DNA from: Comamonas terrigena NBRC 13299
Lineage (GTDB): Bacteria; Pseudomonadota; Gammaproteobacteria; Burkholderiales; Burkholderiaceae_C
Assembly: GCF_006740045.1 (NCBI RefSeq)
Contig: NZ_AP019749.1
Coordinates: forward strand, 1,569,001-1,633,000
DNA length: 64,000 nt
Direction: 5' to 3'
Positions 59,415 through 64,000 of the stretch are shown piece by piece. A model generated the notes under the pieces. That model was not told the DNA's origin and did not search any database. It saw only the letters and a program-made list of their open reading frames with translations. How positions within the stretch are numbered: the stretch's first letter is position 1; each line of letters begins with the position of its first letter. Position numbers and translations under genes: made by a program.

Positions 59415-60650
59415 TCACGGGGTGCGCATGGCGGTCGGCATGGCCAGCGCGCCAGGGCGCAGCCACCAGGCCATGGCGCACAGCACCGGCAGCATGGCCC
59501 AGTTGACCGCCTGCCAGCCCAGGCTCTGCACCAGCACGCCCGATGCCAGCGACATGCTCGCCGCCACCGCGCTGTTGCTCCATTCCATCATCGGCTGGGC
59601 CACGCTACGCTCCTCGGGCCGGTAAGCCTGGGTCAGCAGGGTGGTGCCGGCCAGCAGCAGCAGGTTCCAGCCCGCACCCAGCAGCAGGGAACTGGCCAGG
59701 TACTGCGGCTGCGATTCGCCCGTCAGTGCACAGAGGGCGCTGGCTGCCAGCAGGGCCACGCCCAGGCCCGCCACGCGGCGGGCTCCCCAGCGGTCCAGCG
59801 CCGCGCCGGCCCACAGCGACGGCACGAACATGCCCAGCACATGCCACTGGATGACGTGGGCCGAAGCCTCCAGCCCATAGCCGTGGCCGTGCATGGCCAG
59901 CGGCGTGGCATTCATCACCAGAATCATCAGCCCGTGGGCGCACGCCGTCAGCAACAGGGCCTGGCGGATGGCGGGGCGTTGCCACAGCGTACGGCGGGAG
60001 GTGATGGCTGCATGCTTCATGGGCGTGGCCGCGGTCAGCGTAGCCGCCGCAGCCGCCGGTGCAGCAGATGAGGGTGATGTGCGGGAGACGGGAATCCCTT
60101 GCAGCACCGCCCAGGCCGTGGCGGCCAGCAAGGCCAGCACCAGGTAGGCGCCTGCCAGCGGCGTGGCCAGCAGGTGGCGGCTGTGCAAGGCCAGCGTGGG
60201 GGCAAGCAGGGCTGCTGCAATGCCGCCGGCCACGACCCAGGCGGCTGCACGCCCTTTGTGCGCCGGGTCTACGCCTTCCAATGCCGCAAAACGGTAGTAG
60301 CCGGCCGATGCCTGGTAGGCCCCCACCAGCAGCACCCCCAGGTTGAGCAGCACAAAACTGTGCCAGTGGATGCTGGCGGTGCAGACCAGACCGCCCGCCA
60401 CCCCCAGCAGTGCACCGCGCTGCAGACCCTGGCGCGGGCCATGCCGGGCCATCCAGCGGGCCATTGGCCCCACGGTCAACAGGCTGCCGGTCACCAGCAG
60501 GGCCAGGGGCAAGGTGGCCAGCAGCGGCCAGGGGGCCAACTGCTGGCCCACCAGACCGGTCAGGGTGATACCGATGATGGAGCAGCTCCAGTACAGGGCC
60601 TGGGCGGTGCTCAGCACGGCCAGCGTGGGGTAGCGGTGTGGCAGCAACAT
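59415..60650 (-). CDS. MFS transporter
   Basis: A 411-residue major facilitator permease with about twelve membrane helices; the central cytoplasmic loop (around 195-225) is Ala/Thr-rich. Segments [20 protein letters not shown] and [17 protein letters not shown] resemble a YfcJ/quinolone-efflux-like group. Substrate unknown. A GlxA/AraC-type regulator gene lies 101 bases upstream on the same strand and probably controls it. Confidence 0.85.
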   Translation of the reverse strand: MLLPHRYPTLAVLSTAQALYWSCSIIGITLTGLVGQQLAPWPLLATLPLALLVTGSLLTVGPMARWMARHGPRQGLQRGALLGVAGGLVCTASIHWHSFVLLNLGVLLVGAYQASAGYYRFAALEGVDPAHKGRAAAWVVAGGIAAALLAPTLALHSRHLLATPLAGAYLVLALLAATAWAVLQGIPVSRTSPSSAAPAAAAATLTAATPMKHAAITSRRTLWQRPAIRQALLLTACAHGLMILVMNATPLAMHGHGYGLEASAHVIQWHVLGMFVPSLWAGAALDRWGARRVAGLGVALLAASALCALTGESQPQYLASSLLLGAGWNLLLLAGTTLLTQAYRPEERSVAQPMMEWSNSAVAASMSLASGVLVQSLGWQAVNWAMLPVLCAMAWWLRPGALAMPTAMRTP

Positions 60651-60751
60651 GGGACAAATCTCCGGAAACAGGGAAAAGCAGGGATGCGGCAGCCCGGCTG
60701 TTCAGGAACTGCCGGTACGACAAGGGGGAGGGTTGTGAAAAGAAAGGGGGT

Positions 60752-61783
60752 TCAGCCCGCACCAAAGCGTTCGGCAAACGCCTGCGGGCTGATGGCCAGG
60801 TGGCGCTGAAAGCTGCGGCGCAGCGTCTCCGGGTGGCCAAAGCCGCACAGCCGTGCCACGGTCGCCACGGAGGCCTGGCGCTGGCTGAGCAGGGCGGTGG
60901 CGGCTTCCAGCCGCACGCGTTCCACATAGCGGGCGGGGGTGGTGCCCAGCTCGCGCTGGAACACGCGCGCCAGCGTGCGTGGCGGCAGGCAGGCCTGGGC
61001 GGCCAGCTGTTCCACCTTCAGGTCCTGGGCGATCTGGCTGGGAATCCATTCCAGCAGCTGGGTCAGTCGGGGGGCGTGCTGCGTCTCGGGTGTCAGCAGG
61101 GGGCTGAACTGGGCCTGTCCGCCGGGGCGGCGCATGAACATCACCAGGTGGCGTGCCACAGCCAGCGCCAGGGGGCGGCCCAGATCGGCCTCCACCAGGG
61201 CCAGCGCCAGATCGATGCCAGCGGTGACGCCGGCCGAGGTGAAACGCCGCGACTGGACCGGATGTGCCGGGTTGTAGGTGTGCAGGCAGTCGCTGTCGAT
61301 CTGGCTGGCCGGGCTGCACTGGCGCAGCTGGGCCATGCGCAGCCAGTGTGTGGTGGCGTGCACGCCGTCCAGCAGGCCGGCATGGGCCAGGACCAGCGCT
61401 CCGGAGCAGACCGAGCCCAGGCGCTGCACCTGCGTGGCGGCATTGCAGAGCCAGTCGCGCAGCGCCCGGTCAGCGGCGGCCGCGTCGGCACCATCCCCAC
61501 CCGGGACCAGCACGGTGGTGGCAGGGTGCAGCGGCACATCGCGCCAGCCGCAGTCGGCGTGCAGCCGCAGCCCGGCCGTGGTGGCCACCGGGCCGGCGGC
61601 CTGGGCCGCAAACACCAGCCGGTAGTACGGTGGCAGGCCGTGTCGGGCGCGTTCGTCGTTGGCCGTGGCAAACACCTGCATGGGGCCGGTCACATCCAGG
61701 CTCATCACGCCCGGGTAGAGCAGGCACAGCACCTGGTGGCTGTCGGTAGCGGGCAGGGCCGGGGCGTTGGTGTGGGCAGGCAT
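60752..61783 (-). CDS. GlxA-family transcriptional regulator (DJ-1/PfpI + AraC)
   Basis: A 343-residue two-domain regulator. The N-terminal DJ-1/PfpI-like domain (about 15-190) contains [19 protein letters not shown] with a conserved Cys; the C-terminal AraC DNA-binding domain (about 240-340) ends [20 protein letters not shown]. It senses an unknown small molecule or stress. A longer start at 61873 is possible but has no better ribosome site. Likely regulates the neighbouring MFS gene or lgt-side genes. Confidence 0.87.
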   Translation of the reverse strand: MPAHTNAPALPATDSHQVLCLLYPGVMSLDVTGPMQVFATANDERARHGLPPYYRLVFAAQAAGPVATTAGLRLHADCGWRDVPLHPATTVLVPGGDGADAAAADRALRDWLCNAATQVQRLGSVCSGALVLAHAGLLDGVHATTHWLRMAQLRQCSPASQIDSDCLHTYNPAHPVQSRRFTSAGVTAGIDLALALVEADLGRPLALAVARHLVMFMRRPGGQAQFSPLLTPETQHAPRLTQLLEWIPSQIAQDLKVEQLAAQACLPPRTLARVFQRELGTTPARYVERVRLEAATALLSQRQASVATVARLCGFGHPETLRRSFQRHLAISPQAFAERFGAG

Positions 61784-61945
61784 GGCGGCAGTGTGCGGTG
61801 CCTGGCCGGTGGCTGCAAGGACATGCTTCCCACTTTTTCTGCCATCTGTGCCCATCGCTGCCTTTTTTCCCATCGGGCCATTGCTGCGGCCGGGCAGTGC
61901 GGGGTGTGGCCCGTGGGGTTACAGCGCTGCGGCACAATGGCCGCC

Positions 61946-62770
61946 ATGCTGATGTATCCCCAGATCAATCCCGTGGCCCTGCAACTGGGGCCGCTGGCCA
62001 TCCACTGGTATGGCCTGACCTACCTGGCTGCCTTCGGGCTGTTTTTGTGGCTGGGCACGCGCCGCCTGCGTCACCCGCCGTTCAACCGCATGCAGGGCGA
62101 GACCGCTTGGTCGCGCAAGGATGTGGAAGACATCCTGTTTCTGGGCGTTCTGGGGGTGATCGTGGGCGGGCGTCTGGGCTACTGCCTGTTCTACAAGCCC
62201 GGCTTTTACCTGGCCAACCCGCTGCAGGTGTTTGCGGTGTGGGAAGGCGGGATGAGCTTCCACGGCGGTCTGCTGGGGGTGGTGGGGGCCATGCTGTGGT
62301 TTGCCCATTCGCGCAAGCGCCACTGGCTGCAGGTGGCCGACTTTGTGGCGCCCTGCGTGCCCACAGGGCTGGCGGCCGGGCGCCTTGGCAATTTCATCAA
62401 TGGCGAGCTGTGGGGCCGCTTTGCCAGCCCGGATCTGGCCTGGGCCATGGTGTTCCCGCAAAGCGGCTCCATGCAGCCGCGCCACCCTTCGCAGATCTAC
62501 CAGTTCCTGCTGGAAGGCCTGCTGCTGTTTGTGCTGCTGTGGCTGTATGCACGCAAGGAACGCCGCCAGGGGCAGGTGGCTGCGGTGTTCCTGCTGGGCT
62601 ATGGCGCCTTCCGCTTCATTGCCGAGTACTTCCGCGAACCCGACGATTACCTGGGTCTGCTGTCGCTGGGCATGAGCATGGGCCAGTGGCTGTGCGTGCC
62701 GATGATCGTGGCCGGTGTGGCGCTGTGGCTCTGGTCGGAGCGCACCCAACCGCTGCCGCAGAAGCTGTGA
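61946..62770 (+). CDS. lgt: Prolipoprotein diacylglyceryl transferase
   Basis: A 274-residue inner membrane enzyme that attaches diacylglyceryl to the lipobox cysteine of prolipoproteins, the first step of lipoprotein maturation. It starts [20 protein letters not shown] and contains the Lgt signature [14 protein letters not shown] and [10 protein letters not shown] with a catalytic His. Three in-frame ATGs lie within 16 bases; 61946 gives the usual family start. Needed for several lipoproteins in this window. Confidence 0.95.
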   Translation: MLMYPQINPVALQLGPLAIHWYGLTYLAAFGLFLWLGTRRLRHPPFNRMQGETAWSRKDVEDILFLGVLGVIVGGRLGYCLFYKPGFYLANPLQVFAVWEGGMSFHGGLLGVVGAMLWFAHSRKRHWLQVADFVAPCVPTGLAAGRLGNFINGELWGRFASPDLAWAMVFPQSGSMQPRHPSQIYQFLLEGLLLFVLLWLYARKERRQGQVAAVFLLGYGAFRFIAEYFREPDDYLGLLSLGMSMGQWLCVPMIVAGVALWLWSERTQPLPQKL

Positions 62771-62828
62771 CCGCTTGGCGACAATTTGTTGCCTAATTTG
62801 TTTCTGGGGCGCTCTGTTACTGCGTAAG

Positions 62829-62850
62829 ATGCTATGGTTGTGGTAGTGAT
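62829..62850. repeat. Dispersed GCTATGGTT-type repeat, copy 4
   Basis: GATGCTATGGTTGTGGTAGTG, sharing the GATGCTATGGTT core with copy 2. Between lgt and the malonyl-CoA decarboxylase gene. Nearby, AATTTGTT occurs twice 12 bases apart (about 62783-62802). Confidence 0.45.
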
Positions 62851-62991
62851 GGCGGCGTAGGTAGTGTTGCGGACTTGCCTCCGAAGTGACCGCTACGCTG
62901 CCGATCTGCCACCCATAATGGATACGTGCATTGCCCCGCATGCAAAAGCGGCGGTGGTGCGCTACAGCCAATGCCTCGCAGGATCGCCTCC

Positions 62992-64000
62992 ATGAACGTT
63001 GCTTCCGAATGGTTCTCGCGCAGCATGTCCTTGCTGCGCAAATCTCCCCCGGCTACCGAAGCAGGTGCCGACACCGTCCGCCCGCTGGCGCAGCGCCTCA
63101 AAGCCACGCTGCGCCGTGGTGCCGAAGCCAATCCTCCCCATGTGTTGCGCAAGTTGCTGGAAGACCTGCGTGCTGCGGCCGATGAGCAGGTCAGCGAGGT
63201 CGAAGGTGCGCGCCATGCCAAAGAGGTGATGGCTTGGTACGCACAGGCCACCGCCGCGCAGCGCCAGGACCTGTGGCTGCTGCTGTGTGAACTGTTTGGC
63301 CCGGATGCCCAGCGCATCGAAGCGGCCCGCGCCCAGTACGAAAAAGCCAAGACCCCCACCGAGCAAGGCCAGGCCGAAATTGCCCTGCGCAAGGCGCTGG
63401 TGTCGGCGCGCACGCGGGTGCTGCAGCGCTTTTCCGTGCCCGAAGGCGGCATGCGCTTTCTGGTGAACCTGCGTGCCGAGCTGCTGGCCTTGCCCAAGAG
63501 CGACAAGCGCTTTGCCGCCCTGGACGCCGAGCTGGAATACCTGTTCTCCACCTGGTTCGATGTGGCGTTTCTGGAGCTGCGTCGCCTGAGCTGGGATTCG
63601 CCCGCTTCGCTGCTGGAAAAGCTGATCCAGTACGAGGCCGTGCACGACATCCGCAGCTGGGCCGATCTGAAGAACCGACTGGACAGCGACCGCCGCTGCT
63701 ACGGTTTCTTCCATCCGCGCCTGCCCAACGAGCCGCTGATCTTTGTGGAAGTGGCGCTGCTGGACCACATGGCCGCCAGCATCACGCCCCTGCTCGACGA
63801 AACGGCCGCGCCGGTGGATCTGGCCAAGGCCACCACGGCCATCTTCTATTCCATCAGCAACACCCAGACCGGTCTGCGTGGGGTGAGCTTCGGCAATTCG
63901 CTGATCAAGCATGTGGTCGAGACCTTGCTGGCGGAGTTCCCCAAGCTCAAGCATTTCGCCACGCTCTCGCCCATTCCCGGCCTGCGTGGTTGGTTGTCCA
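62992..64000 (+). CDS. Malonyl-CoA decarboxylase, 5' part
   Basis: The first 336 codons of a malonyl-CoA decarboxylase, which turns malonyl-CoA into acetyl-CoA plus CO2. The helical N-terminal domain (RLKATLRRGAEANPPHVLRK) is followed by the catalytic-domain beginning (ELRRLSWDSPASLLEKLIQY, HDIRSWADLKNRLDSDRRCY) and THE-like end SPIPGLRGWL at the window edge. The 3' part is missing. An in-frame ATG at 62971 is an alternative start. Often linked to malonate catabolism genes, expected downstream. Confidence 0.9.
   Translation, partial: MNVASEWFSRSMSLLRKSPPATEAGADTVRPLAQRLKATLRRGAEANPPHVLRKLLEDLRAAADEQVSEVEGARHAKEVMAWYAQATAAQRQDLWLLLCELFGPDAQRIEAARAQYEKAKTPTEQGQAEIALRKALVSARTRVLQRFSVPEGGMRFLVNLRAELLALPKSDKRFAALDAELEYLFSTWFDVAFLELRRLSWDSPASLLEKLIQYEAVHDIRSWADLKNRLDSDRRCYGFFHPRLPNEPLIFVEVALLDHMAASITPLLDETAAPVDLAKATTAIFYSISNTQTGLRGVSFGNSLIKHVVETLLAEFPKLKHFATLSPIPGLRGWLS

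Overview
The window is a GC-rich chromosomal segment from a betaproteobacterium, most likely Burkholderiales, family Comamonadaceae (Comamonas, Delftia or Acidovorax type). The evidence is the gene order ilvB-ilvN-ilvC-pssA-leuA, the long-form LeuA, the protein sequences themselves, and a dispersed GCTATGGTTTT-type repeat that I associate with this family. Genus cannot be fixed from sequence alone. I see no rRNA, tRNA, CRISPR, insertion sequence or prophage. Most of the window is core chromosome with small accessory patches.

Layout. 1-6070: branched-chain amino acid genes (ilvB 3' part, ilvN, ilvC), pssA, and leuA. leuA is preceded by an 18-codon leader peptide rich in Leu CTA codons and a terminator, a classical leucine attenuator. 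6340-12149: PBP7-type endopeptidase, a conserved hypothetical, a YgjP-like metallopeptidase, glutamate racemase, an acetyltransferase and two membrane proteins. 12378-18863: the most interesting region, a divergent and apparently self-contained locus. It encodes a VpsR-like sigma54 activator and a FapF-like coiled-coil/beta-barrel outer membrane protein on the minus strand. On the plus strand it encodes a Gly-rich secreted protein, a small secreted protein, a FapD-like C39 peptidase and a fourth secreted protein. The intergenic region holds a -24/-12 promoter and two copies of one palindrome at enhancer distance. I read this as a Fap-like amyloid or surface-fibre secretion system with an unusual composition.

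18990-28026: mostly single small accessory genes (VOC protein, GNAT, DUF6152-type protein, START-like proteins, tannase/feruloyl-esterase-family lipoprotein, DUF938 methyltransferase, TerB-domain protein, ABM monooxygenase). It also holds two very short genes encoding Gln-rich and unknown peptides, a Pro-rich peptide, and a KGG-type stress protein. 28261-31657: divergent iron-sulphur fumarase (class I) and iron-free fumarase FumC, with a Fur-box-like sequence upstream of fumC. 31949-33932: DUF3334 protein and a META-domain lipoprotein. 34039-38819: an amino-acid binding protein and the osmoprotectant transporter proVWX, whose likely promoter implies an mRNA leader of about 400 nt. 39419-45686: UPF0114 protein, acetyl-CoA synthetase, LapA-like protein, cytochrome c, and IlvD. 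46175-56982: an NRAMP-related transporter and a complete MdtABC-type RND efflux operon with its outer membrane factor. 57599-64000: a Bug-type binding protein, bacterioferritin, an MFS permease with a GlxA/AraC-type regulator, lgt, and the start of a malonyl-CoA decarboxylase.

How the genes work together. IlvBN, IlvC and IlvD cover the common valine/isoleucine steps and LeuA commits 2-oxoisovalerate to leucine. FumA/FumC, Acs and malonyl-CoA decarboxylase feed central acetyl-CoA and TCA metabolism. The fumarase pair plus bacterioferritin point to iron-responsive management. Coordinates, motifs and hairpins were read by eye. Family names rest on recognition, not on a database search.
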